The notes beneath the pieces were generated by a model, which was not told where the DNA came from, ran no database searches, and saw nothing but the letters and a program-made list of their open reading frames with translations. Below are positions 26,712-36,048 of a stretch of 64,000 nucleotides of DNA, piece by piece. Within the stretch, counting starts at the first letter, position 1. The number at the start of each line of letters is the position of its first letter. Origin of the DNA: Chitinophaga sancti (GTDB taxonomy: Bacteria > Bacteroidota > Bacteroidia > Chitinophagales > Chitinophagaceae). A program made the position numbers and the translations under genes. The stretch spans positions 8,316,501 to 8,380,500 of the forward strand of contig NZ_CP139972.1 of the NCBI RefSeq assembly GCF_034424315.1. The letters run 5' to 3'.

Positions 26712-28592
26712 ATGAAAAGAACAGGCTTGATTTTTCTATTCTTAGCGGCCACGATGCAGAGCCATGCTCAATCTGCTCAGATGGCAACTACTGTCATGCG
26801 ATTATGGAAAGATTCATTACAGGAAACCGGCAAACGTGCCCACTGGACCTACGACCAGGGTGTAGTACTGGAAGGCTTTGCAGGCCTCTGGAAGAACACC
26901 GGTGATGGTAAGTACTTCCAGTTCATCCAACAGGGCATCGATACCTATTTAGACAAAGAAGGCAACATCCGCAACTACAAACAGGATGATTACAACATCG
27001 ATAATATCAAAAACGGCCGTGCCTTATTGTTGCTCTATAAAGTGACCAATGAAGAGAAATACAAACTGGCCGCTGATAAACTCAGGGAGCAATTGCGCCA
27101 TCAGCCACGTACAAACGCTGGCGGTTTCTGGCACAAGAAACGCTACCCTTATCAAATGTGGTTAGATGGTTTATATATGGGTGAGCCCTTCTATGCAGAA
27201 TACGCTGCTCTCTTTCGTGAAGATGCTGCTTTTAAGGATATTACCCGGCAGTTCGTACTCATGGAAACAAACAGTCGCGATGCTAAAACAGGACTACTCT
27301 ATCACGGATATGACGAGTCCAGGCAACAAAAATGGGCAGATAAAACGACCGGGCGCTCTCCCAATTTCTGGGGCAGAGCCATGGGCTGGTACGGAATGGC
27401 ACTCGTAGATGTGCTGGAATATTATCCGGCAAATCATCCGGGCAGGGATAGCCTTATACAGATCTTAAACCGCTATGCCGCAGCTGTGAAGAAGTACCAG
27501 GATCCTGTCAGTGGTGCCTGGTGGCAGATCTTAGATAAAGCGGGCAAGAAAGGTAATTACCTGGAAGCATCCGTCAGTAATATGTTTGTCTACACATTGG
27601 CCAGGGGGATCCGTTTAGGGTATTTACCTGCATCTTATTTGCCAACTGCAAAAAAAGGATTCGCTGGTATTAATAAACAATTCATTCGTCCTGCTGCCGA
27701 AGGCGGCGTAAACCTCGAAGGCACTGTGACTGTCGGTGGTCTTGGCGGTGATCCTTACCGTGATGGAAGCTATGAATACTACCTTAGTGAAAAGGTGATC
27801 CAGAACGATCCCAAAGGTGTAGGCGCCTACATGATGGCGGCCAATGAAATGGACCTGCTGGCCATTCCTAAAACAGGCAAAGGATTGACTGTTACCATCG
27901 ATAACTTCTTCAACCACGAAGTAAGAAGCAATGGTACGACCTGGCACTATGTATGGGATGAAATGGATAATGGTGGGTTCTCCCTCTGGGGCGAAATCTT
28001 TCACAACAGGGGTGTACGCACAGCTATGCTGTCCGAAGCACCTACTGCTGCAAATCTTGCAAAGACAAACATGCTGATCATCGTAGATCCTGATACAGAA
28101 AAAGAAACTGCACACCCGAACTATATGACTGCCGCCTACGCAAAGGTGATTGATGATTGGGTGAAAAAAGGCGGTGTATTAGTCATCCTGCAAAATGATA
28201 AAGGCAATTCTGAAATAGAAAAATTCAATACCCTCACAGAACAATTCGGTATTCACTTCAATGAAGACAGCCGTAACCACGTAGAAGGTAAACAATTTGA
28301 ACAGGGGGCATTATACCTGCCGGCGGGGAATCCTGTTTTCCCCAATACAAAGAAGATCTATATCAAAGAGATTTCGACACTTAAACTCTCCGCACCTGCT
28401 ACAGCCATCTACACCGACAAGGGTGATGTAATCATGGCCGTGTCCAAAGTAGGCAGGGGGGCTGTATTTGCGGTAGGCGATCCATGGTTCTATAATGAAT
28501 ACCTTGATGGTCGCAGACTATCGCCGGATTTCGAAAACTACCAGGCAGCTTCCGATCTCGCCGACTGGATGATCCGGGAAGCAAAGAAATAA
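26712..28592 (+). CDS. GH105 unsaturated rhamnogalacturonyl hydrolase with C-terminal DUF4350-like domain
   Basis: 626 aa with signal peptide (about residues 1-20). The (alpha/alpha)6 barrel (about 25-385) matches YteR/YesR: RAHWTYDQGVVLEGFAGLWK, KRYPYQMWLDGLYMGEPF with the catalytic Asp152 (equivalent of YteR Asp143), and GRSPNFWGRAMGWYGMALVD. GH105 hydrates and removes the 4,5-unsaturated galacturonyl group left by pectate or rhamnogalacturonan lyases. The C-terminal about 220 residues form a GATase1-like, DUF4350-type domain (NMLIIVDPDTEKET; VIDDWVKKGGVLVILQND; GRGAVFAVGDPWFYNE), present in a subset of Bacteroidota members. The start is 1 nt after the CE12-GH28 stop, so the two are translationally coupled. 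The lyase that would supply its substrate is not in the window. Confidence 0.9.
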   Translation: MKRTGLIFLFLAATMQSHAQSAQMATTVMRLWKDSLQETGKRAHWTYDQGVVLEGFAGLWKNTGDGKYFQFIQQGIDTYLDKEGNIRNYKQDDYNIDNIKNGRALLLLYKVTNEEKYKLAADKLREQLRHQPRTNAGGFWHKKRYPYQMWLDGLYMGEPFYAEYAALFREDAAFKDITRQFVLMETNSRDAKTGLLYHGYDESRQQKWADKTTGRSPNFWGRAMGWYGMALVDVLEYYPANHPGRDSLIQILNRYAAAVKKYQDPVSGAWWQILDKAGKKGNYLEASVSNMFVYTLARGIRLGYLPASYLPTAKKGFAGINKQFIRPAAEGGVNLEGTVTVGGLGGDPYRDGSYEYYLSEKVIQNDPKGVGAYMMAANEMDLLAIPKTGKGLTVTIDNFFNHEVRSNGTTWHYVWDEMDNGGFSLWGEIFHNRGVRTAMLSEAPTAANLAKTNMLIIVDPDTEKETAHPNYMTAAYAKVIDDWVKKGGVLVILQNDKGNSEIEKFNTLTEQFGIHFNEDSRNHVEGKQFEQGALYLPAGNPVFPNTKKIYIKEISTLKLSAPATAIYTDKGDVIMAVSKVGRGAVFAVGDPWFYNEYLDGRRLSPDFENYQAASDLADWMIREAKK

Positions 28593-28615
28593 ATTCTAAT
28601 AAAGCAACTCATTAT

Positions 28616-30037
28616 ATGCAATTATCTAAAAATCACGTAGCCCTCCCGGAATTACCTGAAAAGGTTTTGCAATTTGGTACGGGCGTGCTGCTCCGTGGTC
28701 TCCCTGATTATTTCATAGACAAAGCAAATAAAGCCGGTATTTTCAATGGCCGCATTGTAGTGGTTAAGTCTACCGGCAAAGGTGGCACAGATGCCTTCGC
28801 CGCGCAGGATAATCTCTATACACAATGTATACAGGGTATTCAAGCCGGTCAGCGCATATCAGAATATATCGTGAATAGCGCCATTAGCCGGGTACTGCCG
28901 GCTGCTACGCAATGGGCAGCGATCCTTGCCTGCGCAGAGAACCCTGGCATAGAAATCATCATATCCAATACAACCGAAGTAGGGATTACTCTTACAGATG
29001 ATGACATTCACGCGGCCCCGCCTGCTTCTTTCCCGGGGAAACTCTTAGCCTTCTTACTCAGACGTTACCAGTCAAAAGGGAAAGGTATGGTCATCATTCC
29101 TACTGAACTGATTCCTGACAATGGTACTAAACTGAAAAACATTGTCCTCGAACTGGCAAAGCGACATATGCTGGAGGAACCTTTCATGCACTGGCTGGAA
29201 ACAGAAAACCATTTCTGCAATTCCCTAGTAGACCGCATCGTACCCGGTGCATTACCTGCTGAGGAAAGGGCTGCAATAGAAAAGGAACTTGGTTACGAAG
29301 ATCAGCTCATGATCATGTCAGAAGTGTATCGCCTCTGGGCCATAGAAACTGATAGTGAGAAAGTGGGAAATGTGCTTTCATTTGCTAAAGCAGATGAAGG
29401 TGTGGTACTGGCACCTGATATCAATGTATTCCGTGAATTAAAGCTTCGCCTGCTCAATGGCACCCATACCCTTACCTGTGGTCTCGCCCATCTTGCCGGC
29501 TTTGAAACTGTGCGCGAATCCATGGAAGATCCTGCATTTGAAGCCGTAATCTCTGCGCTTATGCAGCATGAAATTACACCTGCTATCACTGATATTAATA
29601 TCCGCGAAGATGTTGCCCTGAGATTTGCCGTAAGCGTATTAGACCGCTTCCGCAATCCGTATATCCGGCATCGATGGCTCAGTATTACTATGCAGTATAC
29701 CAGCAAAATGAAGATGAGAGTGATTCCTGTTTTAAGGAAATACTATCAGCAGGTGCATGAAGTACCTGCATTATTAGCCATGGGTTTTGCGGCATATTTA
29801 CTCACCATGAAACAGGATATACAGGATGATCATGGGGCATATTTTAAACAGAAATGGCAGCAACTATCTCCGGAATTACTTGTACAGGAAGTACTGAAAA
29901 ATCAGGAACTGTGGGGTGAAGACTTAACAAAATACAAGGGCTTTGCACAGGCGGTCACCGTCATGTTGAATAATTTAATCAATGATGGAGCTGCTGCATT
30001 GATCAAAAGAGTATCTGCAGAAACAAGTGTGATATAA
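28616..30037 (+). CDS. uxaB: Tagaturonate reductase
   Basis: 473 aa. It reduces D-tagaturonate to D-altronate with NADH, the second step of galacturonate breakdown. It belongs to the long-chain mannitol dehydrogenase family: the N-terminal Rossmann part has VLQFGTGVLLRGLPDYFIDK and IVVVKSTGKGGTDAF, and the catalytic block is KLRLLNGTHTLTCGLAHLAG with the conserved Lys and Asn-x-x-His. IIIPTELIPDNG and SLVDRIVPGALP are family signatures. It follows GH105 by 23 nt and is followed by uxaA and uxaC, so the monosaccharide pathway is co-transcribed with polymer degradation. Fructuronate reductase (UxuB) is a close relative, but uxaA and uxaC next to it favour the galacturonate route. Confidence 0.9.
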   Translation: MQLSKNHVALPELPEKVLQFGTGVLLRGLPDYFIDKANKAGIFNGRIVVVKSTGKGGTDAFAAQDNLYTQCIQGIQAGQRISEYIVNSAISRVLPAATQWAAILACAENPGIEIIISNTTEVGITLTDDDIHAAPPASFPGKLLAFLLRRYQSKGKGMVIIPTELIPDNGTKLKNIVLELAKRHMLEEPFMHWLETENHFCNSLVDRIVPGALPAEERAAIEKELGYEDQLMIMSEVYRLWAIETDSEKVGNVLSFAKADEGVVLAPDINVFRELKLRLLNGTHTLTCGLAHLAGFETVRESMEDPAFEAVISALMQHEITPAITDINIREDVALRFAVSVLDRFRNPYIRHRWLSITMQYTSKMKMRVIPVLRKYYQQVHEVPALLAMGFAAYLLTMKQDIQDDHGAYFKQKWQQLSPELLVQEVLKNQELWGEDLTKYKGFAQAVTVMLNNLINDGAAALIKRVSAETSVI

Positions 30038-30068
30038 GAGAACCAGTGGTATTAACCGATCTGAAATC

Positions 30069-31724
30069 ATGAAAAGAAGTATCTTAAAAGTCCACCCGCA
30101 TGACAATGTCGTAGTGGCATTAACCGACCTGAAGAAAGGAGAAACCGTACAGGATAACGGGCAATCGTACACGTTGTATGATGACGTACCGGCTAAACAT
30201 AAATTTACCGAAACTGCCCTCAAAGCAGGTGAGCCGATCACGATGTATGGTGTGCTTGTAGGCAAGGCTAAACAGGACCTGCCTGCAGGTGCCAGGATTG
30301 GTACGGACAATGTACAACATGCTGCCAGCGGTTTTCAGTTGGCACCACAGCGTAAAACAGCCTGGCACCAGCCTGACATTGCACATTGGAAAGATCGTAC
30401 TTTCCTGGGTTATCATCGTGCAGATGGTACTGTAGGTACGGGTAATTACTGGCTGGTAATTCCCATGGTCTTTTGCGAAAACAGGAATGTGGAAGTATTG
30501 AAAGAAGCCCTCACAGATGCCTTAGGCTATGGCCGTCCAAAAAAATACGCTGACTTTGCAAAGCAACTCGCTACCCAATTCCAGCAAGGAGCCAGCAAAG
30601 AAAGCATTATAGAAACGATCTACACAGAGAACGAAACAGCCTCTCAGCAGGCAAGGGTTTTCCCGAATGTAGATGGTATCAAATTCCTCACTCACGAAGG
30701 TGGTTGCGGCGGCATTCGTCAGGATGCGCAAACCCTTTGTGGCCTGCTGGCGGGCTATATTACACACGCCAATGTAGCAGGTGCAACTGTATTAAGTCTG
30801 GGGTGCCAGAATGCGCAGATCACCATGTTGCAGGATGAAATAAAAAAACGTTCTCCCAACTTCAGTAAGCCTTTATACATCCTCGATCAGCAATCGATCG
30901 GTACAGAACAGGCCATGGTCTCTGCTGCTATTAAGCAAACTTTCGCGGGTTTGATAGAAGCGAACAGTCTCACCCGTCAACCCACACCTTTAAGTAAACT
31001 CACGATTGGTCTTGAATGTGGTGGTTCCGATGGATTTTCCGGTATTTCTGCAAATCCTGCAATTGGCTATACATCTGACTTGCTGGTAGCCTTGGGCGGT
31101 AGTGTGATCCTGGCAGAATTTCCTGAGCTCTGTGGGGTAGAGCAGGAGATGAGTGACCGTTGTGTGCAGGAAACCGATGCGCTACGTTTTATACAACTGA
31201 TGCGTACCTACGAACAAAGAGCAGAAGACGCCGGTTCGGGTTTTGATATGAATCCTTCACCCGGAAATATAAAGGATGGCCTGATTACCGATGCGATCAA
31301 GAGTGCAGGTGCTGCTAAAAAAGGTGGTACATCGCCGGTTGTAGAAGTACTGGATTACCCGCAGCAGGTAAAGAAACCTGGCCTTAACCTTTTATGTACA
31401 CCTGGCAATGATGTGGAATCCACCACGGCAGAAGTAGGTGCAGGAGCTACCATTGTTTTGTTCACCACAGGACTTGGCACGCCTACAGGCAATCCGGTAA
31501 GCCCTGTGATCAAGCTGTCGAGTAATACAAAGTTATTCCAGAAAATGCCGGACATCATTGATATTAATACCGGTACGATCATCGATGGAGATGAGACGAT
31601 CCAGCAGGCCGGGGAGCGGATCCTGGAGCATGTGATCCAGGTAGCCAGCGGTACATTGCCCGCAAAATCAGTCCTGAACGGACAGGACGATTTCATACCC
31701 TGGAAGAGAGGAGTCTCACTATAA
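30069..31724 (+). CDS. uxaA: Altronate dehydratase
   Basis: 551 aa. It dehydrates D-altronate to 2-keto-3-deoxygluconate (KDG), the third step of the pathway, using a metal centre. Both domains are present in one chain: an N-terminal SAF-type domain (about residues 1-95, VHPHDNVVVALTDLKKGE) and a large C-terminal catalytic domain with HEGGCGGIRQDAQTLCGLLA, LGCQNAQITML, GLECGGSDGFSGISANPAIG and FTTGLGTPTGNPVSPVIK. The conserved Cys in the GCGG, LGCQ and ECGGSD motifs are likely metal or active-site residues. It starts 31 nt after uxaB. The enzyme for KDG phosphorylation (kdgK) and the aldolase (kdgA/eda) are not in this window. Confidence 0.92.
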   Translation: MKRSILKVHPHDNVVVALTDLKKGETVQDNGQSYTLYDDVPAKHKFTETALKAGEPITMYGVLVGKAKQDLPAGARIGTDNVQHAASGFQLAPQRKTAWHQPDIAHWKDRTFLGYHRADGTVGTGNYWLVIPMVFCENRNVEVLKEALTDALGYGRPKKYADFAKQLATQFQQGASKESIIETIYTENETASQQARVFPNVDGIKFLTHEGGCGGIRQDAQTLCGLLAGYITHANVAGATVLSLGCQNAQITMLQDEIKKRSPNFSKPLYILDQQSIGTEQAMVSAAIKQTFAGLIEANSLTRQPTPLSKLTIGLECGGSDGFSGISANPAIGYTSDLLVALGGSVILAEFPELCGVEQEMSDRCVQETDALRFIQLMRTYEQRAEDAGSGFDMNPSPGNIKDGLITDAIKSAGAAKKGGTSPVVEVLDYPQQVKKPGLNLLCTPGNDVESTTAEVGAGATIVLFTTGLGTPTGNPVSPVIKLSSNTKLFQKMPDIIDINTGTIIDGDETIQQAGERILEHVIQVASGTLPAKSVLNGQDDFIPWKRGVSL

Positions 31725-31745
31725 AAAACATTTTAATCAGCAATA

Positions 31746-33152
31746 ATGAAGCAGTTTTTAGATGAACATTTCCTGTTGAATACTGCGACATCCAGGAAAT
31801 TGTATCACGACTATGCAAAGGAGATGCCCGTGATTGATTATCATTGTCACCTGCCACCGGCTCAGATTGCAGCCGATACTAAATTTGAAAACATTACCCA
31901 GGCATGGCTCTATGGAGATCATTATAAATGGAGAGCGATGCGTACAAACGGCGTGCATGAAAGTTATTGTACAGGCGAGCGGTCGGATTGGGAGAAGTTT
32001 GAGAAATGGGCAGCTACAGTACCCTATACATTGCGTAATCCGCTCTATCATTGGACACACCTGGAATTACAACGTTATTTTGGGGTGAATGAAATACTGA
32101 ATGCTTCCTCAGCAGCATCTATTTACGCTACCTGCAATGAGTTGTTGCAAACACCTGATTACACGACCCGCAACCTGCTGCGCAAAATGAAGGTAGCGCT
32201 GGTATGTACTACGGATGATCCTGCAGATACCCTTGAATATCACCAGCAATTAAAAAATGAAGGATTCGAAATTCCTATTCTGCCCGCCTTTCGTCCGGAT
32301 CAGGCAATGAATGTAGACGATCCTGCGAAATACAATGTCTACCTCCAGAAACTGGAACAGGCTGCGAATACCAGCATTTCTACTTACCAGGATCTGCTGG
32401 CTGCATTGAAAAACAGGCATGATTTCTTTGCCCGTATGGGTTGTTCAGTATCAGATCATGGTATAGAGGAAATCTATGCAGATGATTATACAGATGCGGA
32501 GATCAATATTATATTCCAGAAAGTAAGGGCTGGCAAGCAACTGACCTTGTCCGAAATCCGTCAGATCAAGTCTGCTTTGTTGGTACAACTGGCTATCTGG
32601 GATTGGGAGAAAGGCTGGGTACAGCAGTATCACCTGGGTGCGTTGCGGAATAACAATTCACGTATGATGCGCCTGTTAGGCCCGGATACGGGTTGGGATT
32701 CAATCGGTGATTTTTCACAGGCAAGGGCATTGGCGAAGTTCCTGGACAGACTGGATAGCCAGGATCAGTTGGCAAAGACAATTCTCTATAATCTGAATCC
32801 ATCAGACAATGAGTTGTTGGCGACTATGATCGGGAATTTCAATGATGGGTCGATCGCAGGGAAGGTGCAGTTTGGTGCTGCGTGGTGGTTTTTGGATCAG
32901 AAAGATGGGATGATTAAGCAGATCAATGCGCTTTCCAATATGGGATTACTGAGCCGGTTTGTGGGCATGCTGACAGATTCAAGGAGTTTTCTGTCTTATC
33001 CAAGGCATGAGTATTTTCGGAGGATAGTTTGTGAGTTGTTTGGGCAGGAGATAGAAAATGGAGAGCTGCCGGATGATGTGGAGTGGGTAGGGAAGGTGAT
33101 AAAGGATATATGTTATTACAATGCGGAGCAGTATTTCGGCTGGGCTAAATAA
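31746..33152 (+). CDS. uxaC: Uronate isomerase
   Basis: 468 aa. It isomerises D-galacturonate to D-tagaturonate (and D-glucuronate to D-fructuronate), the first intracellular step. It is an amidohydrolase-superfamily TIM barrel: VIDYHCHLPPAQIAADTKFE carries the H-x-H metal motif, GVHESYCTG and LVCTTDDPADTLEYH follow the family order, and the C-terminal block RFVGMLTDSRSFLSYPRHEY contains the conserved Asp and Arg. Length is normal. It is the last gene of the pectin operon, 21 nt after uxaA, and ends at a hairpin shared with the convergent reductase gene. The order uxaB-uxaA-uxaC in one run gives galacturonate to KDG without a gap. Confidence 0.95.
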   Translation: MKQFLDEHFLLNTATSRKLYHDYAKEMPVIDYHCHLPPAQIAADTKFENITQAWLYGDHYKWRAMRTNGVHESYCTGERSDWEKFEKWAATVPYTLRNPLYHWTHLELQRYFGVNEILNASSAASIYATCNELLQTPDYTTRNLLRKMKVALVCTTDDPADTLEYHQQLKNEGFEIPILPAFRPDQAMNVDDPAKYNVYLQKLEQAANTSISTYQDLLAALKNRHDFFARMGCSVSDHGIEEIYADDYTDAEINIIFQKVRAGKQLTLSEIRQIKSALLVQLAIWDWEKGWVQQYHLGALRNNNSRMMRLLGPDTGWDSIGDFSQARALAKFLDRLDSQDQLAKTILYNLNPSDNELLATMIGNFNDGSIAGKVQFGAAWWFLDQKDGMIKQINALSNMGLLSRFVGMLTDSRSFLSYPRHEYFRRIVCELFGQEIENGELPDDVEWVGKVIKDICYYNAEQYFGWAK

Positions 33153-33157
33153 AACAC

Positions 33158-33187
33158 ATCCCGGTGATGCTTTGGCTTCACCGGGAT
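33158..33187. terminator. Hairpin terminator between uxaC and reductase gene
   Basis: ATCCCGGTGA pairs with TCACCGGGAT around a 10-nt loop. The downstream tract is only pyrimidine-rich (TCTCCTTCTC), so termination could be partial. Confidence 0.65.
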
Positions 33188-33213
33188 TCTCCTTCTCTGC
33201 AAGCAATCTTATT

Positions 33214-34281
33214 TTATGATAAACAATCCGCGCTCATCCGCGGACCGGACAATTTTACCCCGCTGCTACATGGCTGTTCAAATGCCACAAAATCTGCCAG
33301 ACCACTCCGCAAAGTATCCTCTGCTTTCAATGCATCGAAATTGCCATTCAGTATCAGCGGGCCATTAAACCTTGCTCTGATTCCTGCCAGCAGTATTGCT
33401 GGTATCTCCGGTTCTCCCAAGCTATGCCCATCTACTACATGTATATATGAAAGTGAAAGCGTATCCAACGCATCCACTAAGTATTCATAAGTCGCATCAA
33501 TTTGTCCGTGATGCTGCAGGTCATTTACCTTGCTGTAAGGGGAAAGCCTGATCCCGGTCCTATCTTTGCCGATCGCTGCACTCACTGCTGCCACTGTTTC
33601 CAGTATAAACCTTACCCTGTTCGGAATACTTCCGCCATATTTATCCGTGCGCTGGTTGGTATCCGGGTGCAGGAACTGTTCCATCAGGTATCCATTGGCT
33701 GCATGCAGTTCAACGCCGTCAAAACCCGCTTCAATCGCCTGTCTCGCTGCTTTCACATGCAGCTGCACCATCTCCTGTACCTCTGCTGTGCTCATCGCCC
33801 GTGGTGTACCATAAGGCTGGTACCCTTGTGCGGCCGTCCAGATCTCTCCATTGGCTGCAATGGCGGAAGGTGCCACTATGCGCGTCTTTGCCGGCATGTT
33901 AGCAGGGTGGGAGATCCTGCCGGTATGCATAATCTGTAAAAAGATCTTACCCTCATTGGCATGTACCGCCTCCGTTACCTTTTTCCATCCTGCTACCTGG
34001 GCTTTGCTATAAATTCCTGGCATGTGCGCATGCCCCATACCGCTTTCCACGGGGCTGGTGCCTTCGGCTATAATAAGCCCGGCACCTGCCCGACGGCTGT
34101 AATACTCTACCATCAGATCATTAGGAACCCCATCATTGACCCGACGTTGATGGACCATCAGTTCATGCTGTTGCCCCTCCCCATCATTGACACGGCGTTT
34201 TATTGCAGCCGGAGCCATCACGACTTTATTAGAAAGGGCGTATTTGCCTATGCTTGATTGTGTAAATAATGCAGGATACAT
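33214..34281 (-). CDS. Old-yellow-enzyme-type NADH:flavin oxidoreductase (NemA-like) with internal duplication
   Basis: 355 aa. FMN-dependent ene-reductase of the OYE family, acting on alpha,beta-unsaturated compounds. Family features: ALSNKVVMAPAAIKRR, NDLMVEYYSRRAGAGLIIAE, FLQIMHTGRISHP, FDGVELHAANGYLMEQFLHP and TDKYGGSIPNRVRFILETV. Two oddities. About 17 residues near position 30 are an imperfect duplicate (RRVNDGEGQQHELMVHQ followed by RRVNDGVPNDLMVEY), matching a 45-51 nt repeat in the DNA at 34109-34199. The C-terminus departs from the family after ADFVAF: the usual strand with a NPDL-type motif is replaced by EQPCSSGVKLSGPRMSADCL, which may reflect a late frameshift. It lies 36 nt downstream of a TetR gene on the same strand, like nemRA in enterobacteria. 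Confidence 0.8.
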   Translation of the reverse strand: MYPALFTQSSIGKYALSNKVVMAPAAIKRRVNDGEGQQHELMVHQRRVNDGVPNDLMVEYYSRRAGAGLIIAEGTSPVESGMGHAHMPGIYSKAQVAGWKKVTEAVHANEGKIFLQIMHTGRISHPANMPAKTRIVAPSAIAANGEIWTAAQGYQPYGTPRAMSTAEVQEMVQLHVKAARQAIEAGFDGVELHAANGYLMEQFLHPDTNQRTDKYGGSIPNRVRFILETVAAVSAAIGKDRTGIRLSPYSKVNDLQHHGQIDATYEYLVDALDTLSLSYIHVVDGHSLGEPEIPAILLAGIRARFNGPLILNGNFDALKAEDTLRSGLADFVAFEQPCSSGVKLSGPRMSADCLS

Positions 34282-34317
34282 ATTAGAATGATCGTTCTGA
34301 AAATGGTCAAAAAATTT

Positions 34318-34890
34318 TTATCGCCTGATACTGTTTAAAATATGATCAGTTAGCTGATCAATTAACTGTTTATCATTGAATAACACATCCATCATCCAGA
34401 TAGAGCTGAAACTGCTGTACAGGAAACGGGCCATCAAACCAGGGTCTTTATCCGCGGGTATTTCACCCATCTGTTTAGCCTTTTCAAGTAGTTCCTGCAA
34501 AACATGAATAAGTTCCAATGCCTGGTGTTTCACAAGATCTTTGATTTCCTGGTCCATGGATGCCAGTTCAAAAGAGGTCTTTACCATCAGGCAACTCTGT
34601 CCTTCCTTTCTGTTTGAAATAGCTTTGCGTACAATGTGTTCAACAGCGGCAACCGGGGAGCAGACCTCGCAGCATTGTTTATAGTCTTTCAGTGCCTGTT
34701 TGGCGTAGTTGGAAAGACATTGCTGAAAGAGGGCATGCTTGTCGCCATAAGTATCATATATAGAGGCTCGGTTCAGTTGCATGCCATCCACGAGGTCCTG
34801 CATGGAAGTCGCGTTGTACCCCTTTTGCCAAAAGAGGTCTCTTGCTTTTTCCAGCCTTTCTTCAGGATCGAATGCTTTGTTACGTGCCAT
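34318..34890 (-). CDS. TetR-family transcriptional regulator
   Basis: 190 aa from the ATG at 34890, chosen because a -7 element (TATTTTTG on the minus strand) lies a few bases upstream and the conserved domain starts at once. The N-terminal TetR HTH is ERLEKARDLFWQKGYNATSM and QDLVDGMQLNRASIYDTYGD. The C-terminal ligand domain has a Cys-containing segment (KQCCEVCSPVAAVEHIV, plus QSCLMVKTSFELASM); Cys clusters in NemR-type regulators sense electrophiles, so redox or electrophile sensing is possible here. It is encoded directly before the OYE-type reductase and probably controls it and itself. The upstream region up to 35226 holds the promoter. Confidence 0.88.
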   Translation of the reverse strand: MARNKAFDPEERLEKARDLFWQKGYNATSMQDLVDGMQLNRASIYDTYGDKHALFQQCLSNYAKQALKDYKQCCEVCSPVAAVEHIVRKAISNRKEGQSCLMVKTSFELASMDQEIKDLVKHQALELIHVLQELLEKAKQMGEIPADKDPGLMARFLYSSFSSIWMMDVLFNDKQLIDQLTDHILNSIRR

Positions 34891-35226
34891 GATGGTGCAA
34901 AAATACAATTGTAGAATGAATGTTCCAAAAAAAATAAAACAGGAATATTCCATTTTAAATTTATGCCGGCCCCAGGTCTTTGTCAACTTACCAACTGCCC
35001 CGGGATTTGGTCATTTTTAATTAAAATTGTTCCTCCGTCATAAAGAACCTGTTCCTTTTTGTAGAAACCAGTCTACAATCATTTGAAAATCATTATCGTA
35101 GAGTTTGCCTATCAAAAACCCACTACCAATAAGCCATTCATCAGCATATGAGAATTGGCACAGCCACAGTGGCCCTTTTTTTGTCTCTCTCCCAGTAATT
35201 AATTGTTGAACCTAAAAAAGTTAGAC
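34891..35226. promoter_or_regulatory. Divergent promoter region of TetR gene and DUF4142 gene
   Basis: About 335 nt without a gene. CAAAAATA at 34898-34905 is the -7 element TATTTTTG of the minus strand, ending only 7 nt before the TetR start codon, so that mRNA would have almost no leader. A small hairpin TGTAGA-N6-TCTACA lies near 35058. No clear promoter is seen for the DUF4142 gene. Confidence 0.45.
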
Positions 35227-35805
35227 ATGAAAAGACTAAGTTATGTAGCTGCCACCTTGATGACCGTTTGGATGTTACAATCCTGCGGTGGAGGTAATAC
35301 CGAATCAAAGCATGAAGACGCTGTAGACAGTGCGCAGGCTGTAAACAAGGAAACGGCTCCTGTAGACCAGTCTTCCTCCGACTTCGCCGTTAAAGCTGCT
35401 GATGCAGGCATGAAAGAAATCGCGCTGGGCAAGATAGCGCAGGAGAAAGGTGTAAACCCTCAGGTTAAAGCCTTTGGTGAACAAATGGTTGCAGACCACT
35501 CCAAAGCTGCAGATGAACTGAAATCAATAGCGGCTGCCAAGAATATTACATTACCTGATAGCGTGGGTGTAGACTACAAGAAAGATATAGATGATATCAG
35601 CAAAAAGACCGGCAAAGATTTCGATAAGGCTTACGTAAATGAAATGGTAAAAGACCATAATGATGCGGTAGACCTGTTCAGGAAAGCGAGTGATGACGTA
35701 ACTGATCCTGAGCTGAAAGCTTTTGCAGCGAAAACACTGCCTACTTTAGAAGCGCATCAGACACATGTAAAGACACTTGATAGCTTGCTGAAGAAAAACA
35801 AGTAA
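35227..35805 (+). CDS. DUF4142 lipoprotein
   Basis: 192 aa from the ATG at 35227; an upstream TTG at 35203 would add eight residues without benefit. The N-terminus is a lipoprotein signal with LQSC (Cys20) followed by a Gly/Ser-rich linker. The remainder is the ferritin-like four-helix DUF4142 domain: DFAVKAADAGMKEIALGKIA, VKAFGEQMVADHSKAADEL, DKAYVNEMVKDHNDAVDLFR and KTLPTLEAHQTHVKTLDSL. The family is found in the periplasm or outer membrane of many bacteria; its biochemical role is not established. The paired M-x-x-D-H motifs are the conserved part. The gene appears to stand alone. Confidence 0.88.
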   Translation: MKRLSYVAATLMTVWMLQSCGGGNTESKHEDAVDSAQAVNKETAPVDQSSSDFAVKAADAGMKEIALGKIAQEKGVNPQVKAFGEQMVADHSKAADELKSIAAAKNITLPDSVGVDYKKDIDDISKKTGKDFDKAYVNEMVKDHNDAVDLFRKASDDVTDPELKAFAAKTLPTLEAHQTHVKTLDSLLKKNK

Positions 35806-36048
35806 ACATTGCACTGCCAGTGTAAGGCTGCTAAGTTTAGCCAGTTAATGAAAGGCAATTAAATAATTCTGCCCAAAGAAAGGCTGGAAATGCTTTAAAG
35901 AACAGGTAGTTTGAAATTTGTAGTTGTTAGTTGCCAGGAAGGTTTCATGTGTGATGGATTCGGGAATGTCGACCTGGTGACTAACAACTCTTTTTTTTGA
36001 TATGCCCCACAGCCCCTATCTTTGTCCTCCGAGGAAAGGAAGGGAGTT

